A stretch of DNA of 64,000 nt from Achromobacter insolitus. GTDB lineage: Bacteria > Pseudomonadota > Gammaproteobacteria > Burkholderiales > Burkholderiaceae_B. Numbering within the stretch: the stretch's first letter is position 1; every line of letters begins with the position of its first letter. Of the stretch, positions 16,684 to 25,529 are shown in pieces. Below the pieces are notes generated by a model. The model was not told the origin of the DNA and did no database searches. It worked only from the letters and a program-made list of their open reading frames with translations. A program made the translations under genes and the position numbers. Location: contig NZ_NJIF01000010.1 of NCBI RefSeq assembly GCF_002209555.1, forward strand, positions 124,001-188,000, in the 5' to 3' direction.

Positions 16684-16690
16684 GCGGCAC

Positions 16691-17662
16691 CTACTGCAAT
16701 GTAATGCCGCGTTCGCGGATGATCTTGCCCCAGCGGCTGTTCTCGTTTGCCACGAAGGCAGCCATCTCGTCCGGAGAACTGAACCAGGGCTCGACTGCGA
16801 TATTGGCGTAGAAGTCGATGACCGCCTGCGTCTTGAGCGCAGCCGCCAGCCCGCGGTTCAGGGCGTCCACCGCCGCGCGCGGCGTGCCGGCCGGGACCAG
16901 CATGCCCTGCCAGGCAAAGGCCTCGAAATCCGTCAGCCCTTGTTCATGCAGCGTCGGGATATCCGGAAAGTGCTTCATGCGCTGCGGGCTCGCCACGCCT
17001 AGCACCTTGAGTCTGCCCGTCTTCATCTGCGGCACCACGGTGGACGCATCCATCAGCGCGAACGACACCGATCCGGCCATCAGGTCCGTTACCGCCGGCG
17101 CGCCGCCGCGGTACGCAACGTGCGTCATCTTCAAACCGGTCCGCTCGCGGAACAACTCGGCGGCAAGGTGCTGCGGAGATCCCACTCCCGAACTGGCGAA
17201 ATTGGCGCTGTCGGGATTGGCGCGAGCCCAATGCAGAAATTCGTCCAGATTGCCAGCCGGCACCTTGCTGGAAACCACCAGCAGAATCGGATAGCGGGCA
17301 TACAGGCCGGCCGACACGAAGTCCTTGACGCTGTCGTAGGGCAAGTTGGCAAACAGATGCGGGTTGGCCGCCAGGGTGGCGAAGTCGCCCGTGAAGACGA
17401 TATTGCCATTGCCCTTGGCATTGGCCACGTAGGCGGCGGCGATGTTGGTGGCCCCGCCGGGCTTGTTGCTCACGAAGAAACTCCGCCCCATCTGCGCGCC
17501 CACGCTTTCCGCCAGCTTGCGCGCAATGGCGTCCGAGCCGCCGCCCACCGGATAGGGATGGACCCACTCGATCGGCTTGTCGCCCGCCTGGGCCCAGCAC
17601 GTCGCCGCGCCCGAGCCGGCGGCCAACGCCAACAGCGCTTTCAGGAACAAACGTTTCCGCAT
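16691..17662 (-). CDS. Bug-family substrate-binding protein
   Basis: 323 residues from the ATG at 17662, which has GGAGAG seven bases before it; the next in-frame ATG at 17677 has none. Signal peptide 'MRKRLFLKALLALAAGSGAATCWAQA'. Bug motifs: 'VHPYPVGGGSDAIARKLAESV', 'FVSNKPGGATNIAAAYVANAKGNG', 'MTHVAYRGGAPAVTDLMAGSV', 'GRLKVLGVA'. It lies upstream of the alpha-hydroxy-acid oxidase gene in an evident two-gene operon, which suggests a hydroxycarboxylate ligand. No membrane partners are nearby. Confidence 0.92.
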   Translation of the reverse strand: MRKRLFLKALLALAAGSGAATCWAQAGDKPIEWVHPYPVGGGSDAIARKLAESVGAQMGRSFFVSNKPGGATNIAAAYVANAKGNGNIVFTGDFATLAANPHLFANLPYDSVKDFVSAGLYARYPILLVVSSKVPAGNLDEFLHWARANPDSANFASSGVGSPQHLAAELFRERTGLKMTHVAYRGGAPAVTDLMAGSVSFALMDASTVVPQMKTGRLKVLGVASPQRMKHFPDIPTLHEQGLTDFEAFAWQGMLVPAGTPRAAVDALNRGLAAALKTQAVIDFYANIAVEPWFSSPDEMAAFVANENSRWGKIIRERGITLQ

Positions 17663-17805
17663 GTCGCTACTCTCCATGGTTGAACGGCCGCGTGTCCCTG
17701 AGCCGTTGCAGGGCAGCAGGATGTGCCGTATCGGATGGCGAGAGTGTGAGGCCGCCACTCATTCCTGAAAATTGTTATTTAGCGCGAAAGTCATTACAGT
17801 CCGGT

Positions 17806-18720
17806 ATGGCCTACAACCTCAATGAACTGCGCGCATTCCTTGCCGTGCTGGACGAAGGCTCGTTAGGCAAAGCCGCGGACCGGATGAACCTCACCCAGCC
17901 CGCGCTGAGCCGGATCGTCAAGCGCCTGGAAGCGGCCGTCGGCGAACCCCTGTTCGAGCGGCATTCGGGCGGCATGCGCCTGACGGCGTATGGCAAAGCG
18001 CTTGCGCCACATGCGCAACTGCTTTGCCGCGAAGAAAAAAACGCCCGCGACGAAATGAACCGCATGCGCGGCCTGGCCACGGGCGCCCTGCGCCTGGGCG
18101 TCACGGCGGGCGCGTCCGCCCTCTTTATTCCCAAGGCGCTAGGGGGGTTCCTGGACAAATGGCCCGGCATCGCCATCGATGTGGTCGAAGGCATCTGGGA
18201 CGAACTGGCCACAGCCCTGGACAACTACCAGGTCGACCTCGTAATCGCGCCGGAAGCGCCCGAGACGCCTAGCATCGTCTCCGCCAGGGACTGCACGTGG
18301 CACGAGAGCATGAACGTGGTCGTCGGCACAGGTCACCCGCTGCAAGGCAATGCATCCATCAGCATGGAAGCACTGCTCGCGGAGCGCTGGTGTTTCGTGC
18401 CGCAACGCACCGAGCCGCATAATCGGCTCATGTCGCTCTTCAAGAGCAAGGGCCTGGCCCTGCCCGTCATCGCGGTTTCCAGCACGTCGATTCCCCTGCT
18501 CAAAAGCCTGGTCGCGCATTCGGGTTTCGTCAGCTGGCTGACCCGGCCCATGTACGGCGCCGAACTCAAGGCCGGCCTGATCCGGGAATTGCGGGTGGAC
18601 GGCCTGGACCATGAGCGCCGGTTCTCGGCGTATCACCGGCGTGAAGGAATACTCCCGGGTCCGGCATTACGGTTTCTGGAAGAAATCAGGGGCTTGGCGC
18701 AGGCCATCACCACAGAATGA
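17806..18720 (+). CDS. LysR-family transcriptional regulator
   Basis: 304 residues. Winged HTH at the N-terminus ('LNELRAFLAVLDEGSLGKAADRMNLTQPALSRIVKRLEAAVGEPLFERHSGGMRLTAYG') and a substrate-binding-like effector domain ('GALRLGVTAGASALFIPKALGGF', 'MNVVVGTGHPL'). Start at the ATG at 17806; the frame is open farther upstream without regulator-like sequence. It is divergent from the Bug/alpha-hydroxy-acid oxidase operon, about 145 bp away, so control of that operon is likely. The 3' end overlaps the convergent thioesterase gene by 14 bp. Confidence 0.92.
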   Translation: MAYNLNELRAFLAVLDEGSLGKAADRMNLTQPALSRIVKRLEAAVGEPLFERHSGGMRLTAYGKALAPHAQLLCREEKNARDEMNRMRGLATGALRLGVTAGASALFIPKALGGFLDKWPGIAIDVVEGIWDELATALDNYQVDLVIAPEAPETPSIVSARDCTWHESMNVVVGTGHPLQGNASISMEALLAERWCFVPQRTEPHNRLMSLFKSKGLALPVIAVSSTSIPLLKSLVAHSGFVSWLTRPMYGAELKAGLIRELRVDGLDHERRFSAYHRREGILPGPALRFLEEIRGLAQAITTE

Positions 18721-19120
18721 TCTGCGAACAACGGAACAGCGACAGCTTCCGGCCGCTCGCGTCCAACACGGTGGCCGACCAGATCTGGGTGGTGCGGCCC
18801 ATGTGTTCCGCCACCGCCTCGACCGTCAGCACCCCTTCTTTGGCGGTACCCAGGAAGTTCGATTTCAGCTCCAGCGTGGTAAATCCTTTTGCGCCGTCAG
18901 GCAGGTGCGCCATCGTGGCGTAGCCAGCGCACGTATCGGCCAGCATCACCTGGGTAGCGGCGTGCAGGTATCCATTGGGCGCCATCATCCACGATGCGAC
19001 AGTCATCTCCATGGACATGCGCCCCTCCTCGATGGACAGCGGCCGCACGCCGAAGGTGTCGGGCAGCGTGCCGCGCTGGCGTTCGATGAGGCGGTCGATG
19101 ATTTCACTGGAGCGCAGCAT
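18707..19120 (-). CDS. PaaI-family hotdog thioesterase
   Basis: 137 residues, one hotdog fold. The motif 'GYLHAATQVMLADTCAGYATMAHLPDGAKGFTTLELKSNFL' corresponds to the 'hGG-hxxLaDxagg-a' helix and following strand of the PaaI/YdiI group, which hydrolyses acyl- or aryl-CoA thioesters. The usual 'H-G-G' is seen here as 'YLHAA'. It ends inside the 3' end of the convergent LysR gene. The MFS gene lies upstream in the same direction with a 42-bp gap, so it may be the last gene of an SDR-MFS-thioesterase set. Confidence 0.87.
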   Translation of the reverse strand: MLRSSEIIDRLIERQRGTLPDTFGVRPLSIEEGRMSMEMTVASWMMAPNGYLHAATQVMLADTCAGYATMAHLPDGAKGFTTLELKSNFLGTAKEGVLTVEAVAEHMGRTTQIWSATVLDASGRKLSLFRCSQIILW

Positions 19121-19162
19121 GATGTGTTCCTGGACAGAGGGTTATCAAGAGAAAGGCAAATA

Positions 19163-20380
19163 CTATTCCATGCGCCCGCGCGCCATGAGCGCGGCGAATG
19201 CCAGTACCGCAGCCGCGGCCAGTACCAGGCCCAGCGTCAATGCAGGACTTCCCCCTGCCACGCTCGCCAGCGCGGTCATTGCGCCCGCGCAACCCATCTG
19301 CAGGCCGCCCAGCAAGGACGAGGCCAAGCCAGCCTGCCGGCTGAATGGCCCCAGCGCCATGGCCGTGCCCAGCGGATTGACCAACCCCATGCCGAGCAGG
19401 TACAGGACGACCGCTCCCGTGAAGTACGCAAGACCGCCGGATTCCCCGCCCGCCAGCATCGCCAGCGCGCCGGCTAGCGCAACCGCGCAGCCGGCGCGGG
19501 CCACGGCAGCCGCGCCCCAGCGATGGGCCAGCCGTGGCGCCAGCATGCCGGCGGCAAACACCACGAAGACCGTGCACGCGAAGAACAACCCAAGCTGCAG
19601 CGCGCTCAGGCCCAAGCGCCCCATCAACACTGCCGGCGTGGCCGCGAAGAAGGCATAGAGCCCCCCCACGATCACGCTCACGGCCAGCGCCGGCCCCATG
19701 AATCGCCGGTCCAGCGCCAAGGCCGCGTAGCCGCGCAACACCGCCCCAGGCGAGGCCGCCGCGCGCCGATCCGCCGGATGCGTTTCACCCACCACGGCCG
19801 TATAGGCCAGGGCCAGCAACAGGCCCAGGAGCGCAACCAACGCAAAGCTGGCGCGCCATCCCGGCCCATACTCCATTGCGCTGCCCAGCAGCGGTGAGAA
19901 GCCCGGCGCGGCGGCCATGGCAACCATGGTCAGCGCCAAGGTCCGCGACAGCGCCTCACCCTCGAATAGATCGCGCGCAATCGCCCGCGACAACACAGAG
20001 GCCGCGCACACGCCCAGCGCCTGCACCACCCGGCCCGCCACCAGCAAAGGCAGCGTCGGCGCCCACACGCAGACCAGACTGCCGGCAATGAACAGCGCCA
20101 GGCCGCCCACTACCGGCGCCCGGCGGCCCCAGCGGTCCGAGATCGGCCCCACAAACAGTTGCCCGACGGCGAAGGCCAGGAAAAAGCTCGACAGCACCAG
20201 TCCCATGTCGCGAGTGTCCGCGCCCAGTTCGGACGCCATGCTCGGGAACGCCGGCAGGATGATATTGGTGGATAGCGCGCCCAGGGCGGCCAGTCCCGCC
20301 AGCACGGCCAACAGGCGCCCGGTCAAACGCGCGGGCGCGGCGTCGCCGGGAGCGACGGCAATGGAGGAAGGCGTATTCAT
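19163..20380 (-). CDS. Bcr/CflA-type MFS multidrug efflux transporter
   Basis: 405 residues from the ATG at 20380 (MNTPSSIAVAPGD). Twelve hydrophobic segments; the stretch 'LSTNIILPAFPSMASELGADTRDMGLVLSSFFLAFAVGQLFVGPISDRWGRRAPV' contains the Bcr/CflA motif, in which an acidic-free first periplasmic loop precedes the 'GPxSDRxGRRP' motif A. The family expels bicyclomycin, chloramphenicol or amino-acid-like compounds. It starts four bases after the stop of the SDR gene (20385) in the same direction, indicating one operon. Confidence 0.91.
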   Translation of the reverse strand: MNTPSSIAVAPGDAAPARLTGRLLAVLAGLAALGALSTNIILPAFPSMASELGADTRDMGLVLSSFFLAFAVGQLFVGPISDRWGRRAPVVGGLALFIAGSLVCVWAPTLPLLVAGRVVQALGVCAASVLSRAIARDLFEGEALSRTLALTMVAMAAAPGFSPLLGSAMEYGPGWRASFALVALLGLLLALAYTAVVGETHPADRRAAASPGAVLRGYAALALDRRFMGPALAVSVIVGGLYAFFAATPAVLMGRLGLSALQLGLFFACTVFVVFAAGMLAPRLAHRWGAAAVARAGCAVALAGALAMLAGGESGGLAYFTGAVVLYLLGMGLVNPLGTAMALGPFSRQAGLASSLLGGLQMGCAGAMTALASVAGGSPALTLGLVLAAAAVLAFAALMARGRME

Positions 20381-20384
20381 GGGA

Positions 20385-21188
20385 TCAGCCGCCCGCCGCG
20401 TAGCGCGATGCGACCGTGTTGCTGGACAGGTTCCCCGCCATGGCGCGCCGCGCGGCGTCATAGGCCTCCCACTGCGCGCTGTCGTGCAGCGAAGGAATCG
20501 TCACCTTCTCCCCCCGCGCAAACCCCAGCAAGGCGGCATCGACCAGGTCTTCCGCGCGCATCACGATACGCGGGTCCAGCGTTTCCACCGGGCGGCCGCC
20601 TATGGCCCAGAAGTCGGTGGCCGTGGCGCCAGGCAACACTGCCTGCACTTGCACCCCGGTGCCGGCCAGCTCGTGCTGCAAAGACTGGCTGAACGCCAGT
20701 ACGAAGGCCTTGCTGCCCCCGTAGACGCCGTTCAACACTTCCGGCGCCAATGCCACGACCGAGGCAATGTTGATGACCGCGCCCTTGCCGCGCGCGACAA
20801 AGCCCGGGACTGCCGCATATGCCAGCCGCATCGGGGCGGTAACGTTCAGCTCGACCATGCGCGTCATCTGCTCCACGTCGCTCTGCAACAGCGGCGTGTG
20901 CGTGCCAATGCCGGCGTTGTTCACCAACAAGGTGATGCTTGCGTCTTCGCGCAGTTGCGCTTCCACGCGCGCCAACGAGGCCCGCTCGCCCAGGTCCGCA
21001 GGCAGCACTTCGACCGCGCGGCCGGTGCGGGTGCTGATGTCGCTGGCCAGGGCGTTCAAGCGCTCCCGGTTGCGCGCGACCAGGATCAGGTCGTAGCCCT
21101 GCTGCGCAAGCTTGTCCGCGTACAACGCGCCGATGCCGCTGGATGCGCCCGTGACGAGGGCGATGCCGGGATGGTGGATTTGTGTCAT
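20385..21188 (-). CDS. Short-chain dehydrogenase/reductase (SDR)
   Basis: 267 residues starting at the ATG at 21188 with GGAG about nine bases upstream. Classical SDR features: cofactor motif 'ALVTGASSGIGALYADKLA', 'LLVNNAGIGTHTPL' (NNAG), the Ser in 'INIASVVALAPEVLNG' and the 'VYGGSKAF' YxxxK. Arg in 'LVARNRERL' after the second strand favours NADP(H). Substrate unknown. It is divergent from the GlxA-like AraC regulator at 21303 and probably controlled by it; a dyad at 21252-21270 sits in the shared promoter. Confidence 0.92.
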   Translation of the reverse strand: MTQIHHPGIALVTGASSGIGALYADKLAQQGYDLILVARNRERLNALASDISTRTGRAVEVLPADLGERASLARVEAQLREDASITLLVNNAGIGTHTPLLQSDVEQMTRMVELNVTAPMRLAYAAVPGFVARGKGAVINIASVVALAPEVLNGVYGGSKAFVLAFSQSLQHELAGTGVQVQAVLPGATATDFWAIGGRPVETLDPRIVMRAEDLVDAALLGFARGEKVTIPSLHDSAQWEAYDAARRAMAGNLSSNTVASRYAAGG

Positions 21189-21251
21189 GGTGAGACTCCA
21201 GGAAAGTTGGTTGCCATGGCGCCCATGTTCCGGCTTGCGGCATATGGCGTA

Positions 21252-21270
21252 AATGACGTATATAGTCATT
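21252..21270. promoter_or_regulatory. Inverted repeat in the SDR/AraC divergent promoter
   Basis: AATGAC and GTCATT are separated by the 7 bases GTATATA. The element lies between the divergent SDR (start 21188) and AraC-type regulator (start 21303) genes, 33 bases before the latter. A regulator binding here could control both directions. Inferred from symmetry and position. Confidence 0.5.
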
Positions 21271-21302
21271 AATCAAGACATCGTTCCCCAAGGACGGATT
21301 CC

Positions 21303-22256
21303 ATGCATCGCATCGGCTACCTGCTGCCCGAAGGCTTCCAGATCCTGGCCCTGGGCACCCAGGCCGTGTTCGAGCTCGCCAATGTGGTTGCGCGCGAACC
21401 CTTTTACGCCCTGGACTGCTATGCCCTGGACGGCGCGGTACGCGCATCGACGGGCCTGACGGTACAAGCCCGCCCGCTCACCGCCCGCAGCCAGGCGGAC
21501 ACGTGGCTGGTAACCGGCGTTCTGTCTCCGGTATCCAGGCCGGTGGCGCCGGGGCTGCCCCAATTGCTGAAGACGCTGGCCCCACGCGCGCGCCGCGTTG
21601 CCGGCCTGTGCACCGGCGCCTTCCTGCTGGCCGAGGCCGGCCTGCTGGACGGACGGCGCGCCACCACGCACTGGCATTGGGCGGAGGCCCTGCAACAGCG
21701 CCATCCCCGAATTCAGGTCGAAGCCGACCGCATCTACATCGCTGACGGCCCGGTATGGACTTCCGCCGGCATGACGGCAGAAATGGACTTGGCCCTGGCA
21801 TTGGTGGAAAAGGACCTGGGCGCGGACATCGCGCGTTCGGTGGCGCACCGGCTGGTGATGCACCAGCGCCGCTCCGGCGGGCAATCCCAGCACTCGGAAA
21901 TGCTCAGGCTCGCGCCCAAATCCGACCGCATCCAGCAGGCACTGGAACACGCGCGGCGCAATCTCGCGCGCCCCCTGAGCGTCGAGGATCTGGCGCAGGC
22001 CGCCAGCCTGAGTCCGCGCCAGTTCAGCCGCGTGTTCACGGCGGAAACCGGCCAGTCACCCGCCAAGGCCATCGAGGGCCTGCGGCTGGAGGCCGCGCGA
22101 CTGATGATAGAAACCAGCCGGCATCCCCTGGAAATCGTCGCCAGGGAAACCGGCTTTCGCGACCGGCGGCACCTGCGCGAAGCCTTCCTGCGAGGCTTCG
22201 GCATGCCGCCCCAGACCGTGCGACGCGGAGCGCGGATCAATCCGCCTGCCCCCTGA
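21303..22256 (+). CDS. GlxA-type transcriptional regulator (DJ-1/PfpI domain + AraC HTH)
   Basis: 317 residues. Residues 1-185 form a DJ-1/PfpI-like domain with the nucleophile-elbow 'VAGLCTGAFLLAEAGLLDG' and 'TTHWHWAEAL'; residues 210-310 form the AraC double HTH ('DRIQQALEHARRNLARPLSVEDLAQAASLSPRQFSRVFTAETGQSPAKAIEGLRLEAARLMI' and 'IVARETGFRDRRHLREAFLRGFGMPPQ'). GlxA-type regulators respond to small metabolites through the first domain. The divergent SDR-MFS-thioesterase operon is the likely target. Confidence 0.93.
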   Translation: MHRIGYLLPEGFQILALGTQAVFELANVVAREPFYALDCYALDGAVRASTGLTVQARPLTARSQADTWLVTGVLSPVSRPVAPGLPQLLKTLAPRARRVAGLCTGAFLLAEAGLLDGRRATTHWHWAEALQQRHPRIQVEADRIYIADGPVWTSAGMTAEMDLALALVEKDLGADIARSVAHRLVMHQRRSGGQSQHSEMLRLAPKSDRIQQALEHARRNLARPLSVEDLAQAASLSPRQFSRVFTAETGQSPAKAIEGLRLEAARLMIETSRHPLEIVARETGFRDRRHLREAFLRGFGMPPQTVRRGARINPPAP

Positions 22257-22348
22257 CGCGGCGCGCAGCGTCCCCGCCAGCTCCACCGAGGTCCAGTACA
22301 ATTCGCGTTTGGCGACGTTGTGCTCGCCCGTTCTGTCTGGACCCCTGC

Positions 22349-23962
22349 ATGTTGCGACTGTCTGAAATCAAGCTGCCGTTGAATCACACGCCCGAAGAAT
22401 TGCCCGCCGCAATTCTCAAGAAACTAGGCGTTCCGGCCAGCGATCTGCGCGGCTTTACCGTGGCCTCCCGCAGCTACGACGCTCGCAAGAAGCACAACAT
22501 CCTGCTGATCTACACGCTGGATGTCGACGTCGACAACGAGGCGGCGCTGCTCAAGCGCTTTCACGATGACCGTAACGTCAAGCCCACTCCCGACACCGAA
22601 TACAAGTTCGTCGCCCAGGCGCCTGCCGGCCTCGCCAAACGCCCCATCGTCATCGGCACCGGCCCCTGTGGCCTGTTTGCCGGCCTGGTTCTGGCGCAGA
22701 TGGGGTTCAAACCCATCATCCTCGAACGCGGCAAAGCCGTGCGCGAACGCACCAAGGACACCTGGGGCCTGTGGCGCAAGCGCATCCTGAACCCGGACTC
22801 GAACGTCCAGTTCGGCGAAGGCGGCGCCGGCACGTTTTCAGACGGCAAGCTGTACAGCCAGATCAAGGATCCCAAGCACTACGGCGAAAAAGTGCTCAAG
22901 GAATTCGTCCTGGCCGGCGCGCCCGAGGAAATCCTGTACGTGAGCAAGCCGCACATCGGCACGTTCCGCCTGGTGGGCATGGTGGAAGTCATGCGCGACA
23001 CCATCACCAAGCTGGGCGGCGAAGTCCGCTTCTCCAGCAAGGTGGAGATGCTGCAACGCGAGAACGGCAAGATCACCGGCGTCACCCTGGCCAGCGGCGA
23101 GCACATCGAGGCCGACCACGTCGTGCTGGCCATCGGCCACAGCGCGCGCGACACTTTCCAGATGCTGCACGACCAGGGCGTGTTCATGGAGGCCAAGCCA
23201 TTTTCGATCGGCTTCCGGATCGAACACCCGCAATCGCTGATCGACCGGGCCCGCTTCGGGCCTAACGCCGGCCATCCGATCCTGGGCGCGGCCGACTACA
23301 AGCTGGTGCACCACGCCAGCAACGGGCGTTCCGTGTACAGCTTCTGTATGTGTCCGGGCGGCACGGTCGTGGCAGCCACGTCCGAGCCCAATCGCGTGGT
23401 GACCAACGGCATGAGCCAATATTCGCGCAACGAACGCAATGCCAACGCAGGCATCGTGGTCGGGATTTCGCCCGAAGTGGACTATCCCGAACATGTGCTG
23501 GCAGGCGTGGACTTCCAGCGCAAATGGGAATCCCAGGCCTTTGAACTGGGCGGCCGCAACTACAGCGCGCCGGGCCAGCTGGTCGGGGACTTCATTGCAG
23601 GCAAGGCGTCGACCGAGTTCGGCTCGGTGCTGCCGTCATACACGCCGGGCGTGCATCTGACCGACCTGGCCGCCGCCCTGCCCGATTTCGCCATCACCGC
23701 CATCCGTGAAGCGCTGCCGGTTTTCGACAAAACCATCAAGGGCTTCGGCATGCATGACGCCGTGCTCACCGGCGTCGAAACGCGGACCTCGTCGCCCATC
23801 CGGATCAAGCGCGACACCGAAACCCTGCAAAGCATCAACACCCAGGGCTTGTTCCCGGCCGGTGAAGGCGCGGGCTATGCGGGCGGCATCCTGTCAGCGG
23901 GCGTCGACGGCATCAAGATCGCGGAAGCGGTTGCGCTCAGCATCATGAGCCAGCAAAGGTAG
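22349..23962 (+). CDS. FAD-dependent oxidoreductase (YhiN/HI0933-unrelated 'NAD(P)/FAD dehydrogenase' family)
   Basis: 537 residues from the ATG at 22349 (MLRLSEIKLPLNHTPEELP). Residues 1-95 form an N-terminal domain ('ILKKLGVPASDLRGFTVASRSYDARKKHNILLIYTLDV') found in a conserved family of uncharacterised FAD dehydrogenases. Next comes the Rossmann motif 'PIVIGTGPCGLFAGLVLAQMGFKPIILERG', then 'FGEGGAGTFSDGKLYSQIKD', and a C-terminal 'GLFPAGEGAGYAGGILSAGVDGIKIAEAVA', the second FAD contact. The family is widespread and conserved but its substrate is not known to me. It is monocistronic, 90 bp after the AraC gene. Confidence 0.88.
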   Translation: MLRLSEIKLPLNHTPEELPAAILKKLGVPASDLRGFTVASRSYDARKKHNILLIYTLDVDVDNEAALLKRFHDDRNVKPTPDTEYKFVAQAPAGLAKRPIVIGTGPCGLFAGLVLAQMGFKPIILERGKAVRERTKDTWGLWRKRILNPDSNVQFGEGGAGTFSDGKLYSQIKDPKHYGEKVLKEFVLAGAPEEILYVSKPHIGTFRLVGMVEVMRDTITKLGGEVRFSSKVEMLQRENGKITGVTLASGEHIEADHVVLAIGHSARDTFQMLHDQGVFMEAKPFSIGFRIEHPQSLIDRARFGPNAGHPILGAADYKLVHHASNGRSVYSFCMCPGGTVVAATSEPNRVVTNGMSQYSRNERNANAGIVVGISPEVDYPEHVLAGVDFQRKWESQAFELGGRNYSAPGQLVGDFIAGKASTEFGSVLPSYTPGVHLTDLAAALPDFAITAIREALPVFDKTIKGFGMHDAVLTGVETRTSSPIRIKRDTETLQSINTQGLFPAGEGAGYAGGILSAGVDGIKIAEAVALSIMSQQR

Positions 23963-23995
23963 CTGGCCTGAGGTCCGATTCTGCCCTGAAGACGA

Positions 23996-25204
23996 TCAGT
24001 AGTCCCGCGCCTCGTCGAACCAGCGCTGCGCCTGCGCTTCGCTTACGCCCAATTGGCCAAGCCGGGCAAGCTGGCTGAACTGCCAGACGGCCTCGCCGAT
24101 GTCTTCCCGTTCCGTGGTTTCGATGCCCTTCATCCCGTTGAACTGACGGGCAAATTCGGTAATGGCCGCCTGGGCGTCTTCCACGTGCCTTGCGCCTTCC
24201 AGCGCGGTTTGCGCCACGTCATAGGCCGCATTCGCGGCCTTCGCCATGCGCCCGCTCCACCCCACGAAAGGCCGTCCATATTCGCTTTGCCACCAATCGG
24301 GCTTGCGCAGCTTGGAAACCGACGTGTGGCCGCTCCATGCCCGAATCTTCTCGCGCGCCTTCATCTGCGCCTTCAATCGTTTGCCCGCGGCCTCATCGAC
24401 GTTGTACGCGATGAACCTGTCCAGCAATGGCCAACTGCCCAGCGCCGGCAGGCCTTCCAGATCGGGCGTGAACCGCAGTTCCAGATTCGTCAGGCGAGGC
24501 AGTCCCGCCAGCGCGTCCCAGTCGGTGAAGCGCCCCCAAAGCGACAGGCTTTCCAGCGCCCCGAAACGTTCGATCCCGCGCAGCGATATCGCTTGCCCCA
24601 GCGGCGCGCCGTGCAACGCCAGCGCGGCCACGTCCTGTAGCACACCCAGACCGGGCAAGGCATAGCCAGGCGGGCCGGGCCGGCGGCCTAGCGTCGGATG
24701 CAAAGACAGCATGCCGGGAAGCTGCCCCGCAACGGTAATGCGCGCGAGGTCGCCGGACAACCCCAAGTGCTGGAGCGGAGGCAGCGCGGCATCAAGATGC
24801 CCCGGCATGCGATCCAGCCGGATATGCAGCGTCTGGATCCTGGCCTCGCTGGCGTCGATGGCACGCCTGCCGGCGTACACCGGCGCCCAACCGAACTGCT
24901 CGATACCGCGTTGTCGCGACCAGCCGAAGAAGCTGCTGTCATTGCCGCAATAATCGAAATGGCGCGGCCACGGAGATCCGGCGGGCGTGGAAAAAGGATT
25001 GAACGCCGTCCAGTCGATGCTGTCGTCGGGCATCACGTGCAAATCCGCCTTCTTGCCCAGGCTGGCCGGCCCGATGATCAGGTTGCCGCGCCCCGCTTCC
25101 CTGGCGAGCACATGGCTGCCTGGCGCGGTCAGGCTCAGCTGATAGCGTCCAGCCTCGCATATCGAACCCGCCGGCTCACCAGACACGTCTATGGGTGTGG
25201 ACAC
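23996..25204 (-). CDS. Hypothetical protein with leucine-rich-repeat-like segment
   Basis: 402 residues. The central part has successive short units such as 'LDRMPGHLDAALPPLQHLGLSGDLARITVAGQLPGMLSLHP' and 'LESLSLWGRFTDWDALAGLPRLTNLELRFTPDLEGLPAL', which look like degenerate leucine-rich repeats. The C-terminal 130 residues are helical and basic ('KRLKAQMKAREKIRAWSG', 'DWWQSEYGRPFVGWSGRMAKAANAAYDVAQTALEGARH'). No signal peptide, so probably cytosolic. I do not know a function; similar proteins may occur in toxin or immunity contexts, but nothing here shows that. Confidence 0.72.
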   Translation of the reverse strand: MSTPIDVSGEPAGSICEAGRYQLSLTAPGSHVLAREAGRGNLIIGPASLGKKADLHVMPDDSIDWTAFNPFSTPAGSPWPRHFDYCGNDSSFFGWSRQRGIEQFGWAPVYAGRRAIDASEARIQTLHIRLDRMPGHLDAALPPLQHLGLSGDLARITVAGQLPGMLSLHPTLGRRPGPPGYALPGLGVLQDVAALALHGAPLGQAISLRGIERFGALESLSLWGRFTDWDALAGLPRLTNLELRFTPDLEGLPALGSWPLLDRFIAYNVDEAAGKRLKAQMKAREKIRAWSGHTSVSKLRKPDWWQSEYGRPFVGWSGRMAKAANAAYDVAQTALEGARHVEDAQAAITEFARQFNGMKGIETTEREDIGEAVWQFSQLARLGQLGVSEAQAQRWFDEARDY

Positions 25205-25252
25205 ACTTCTCTCCCGTTGAAGACTGGCACACTCGGATCGCCACTCCGTTAC

Positions 25253-25354
25253 TCAATAAGTCCCGATGGGAACCTCGATCTTCAATGACGCGCCGCCGTT
25301 GGCCATGAACATGCCCGCGGCCAGCGCGGTTGCTCGAAACAGTGAACGGGTCAT
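25253..25354 (-). CDS. Possible small exported peptide or truncated gene start
   Basis: 33 codons from an ATG at 25354: 'MTRSLFRATALAAGMFMANG' followed by 13 residues ending in IGTY. The first 22 residues resemble a Sec signal peptide, and little follows before the stop, so this may be the surviving start of a longer, broken exported-protein gene. The only upstream ribosome-binding resemblance is a weak AGG. The rest of the 325-bp intergene between the LRR-like and aadA genes shows nothing else that I recognise. Confidence 0.25.
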   Translation of the reverse strand: MTRSLFRATALAAGMFMANGGASLKIEVPIGTY

Positions 25355-25529
25355 CTCGGTGCCTGTCTTGGACACAAGGGGGATCTTGGGACGTGGGCGT
25401 TGCGCCGGCATAGTACCAGCGCCGGGCCTCATTGCCGGAGCAACCCGCCATGGCACCTGGCCCGCCCTCGCGCCTGACGCCCCCCGCGGACGACCTGCCG
25501 GCCTGCGCAATCTTGGCTACTATCGCAGC

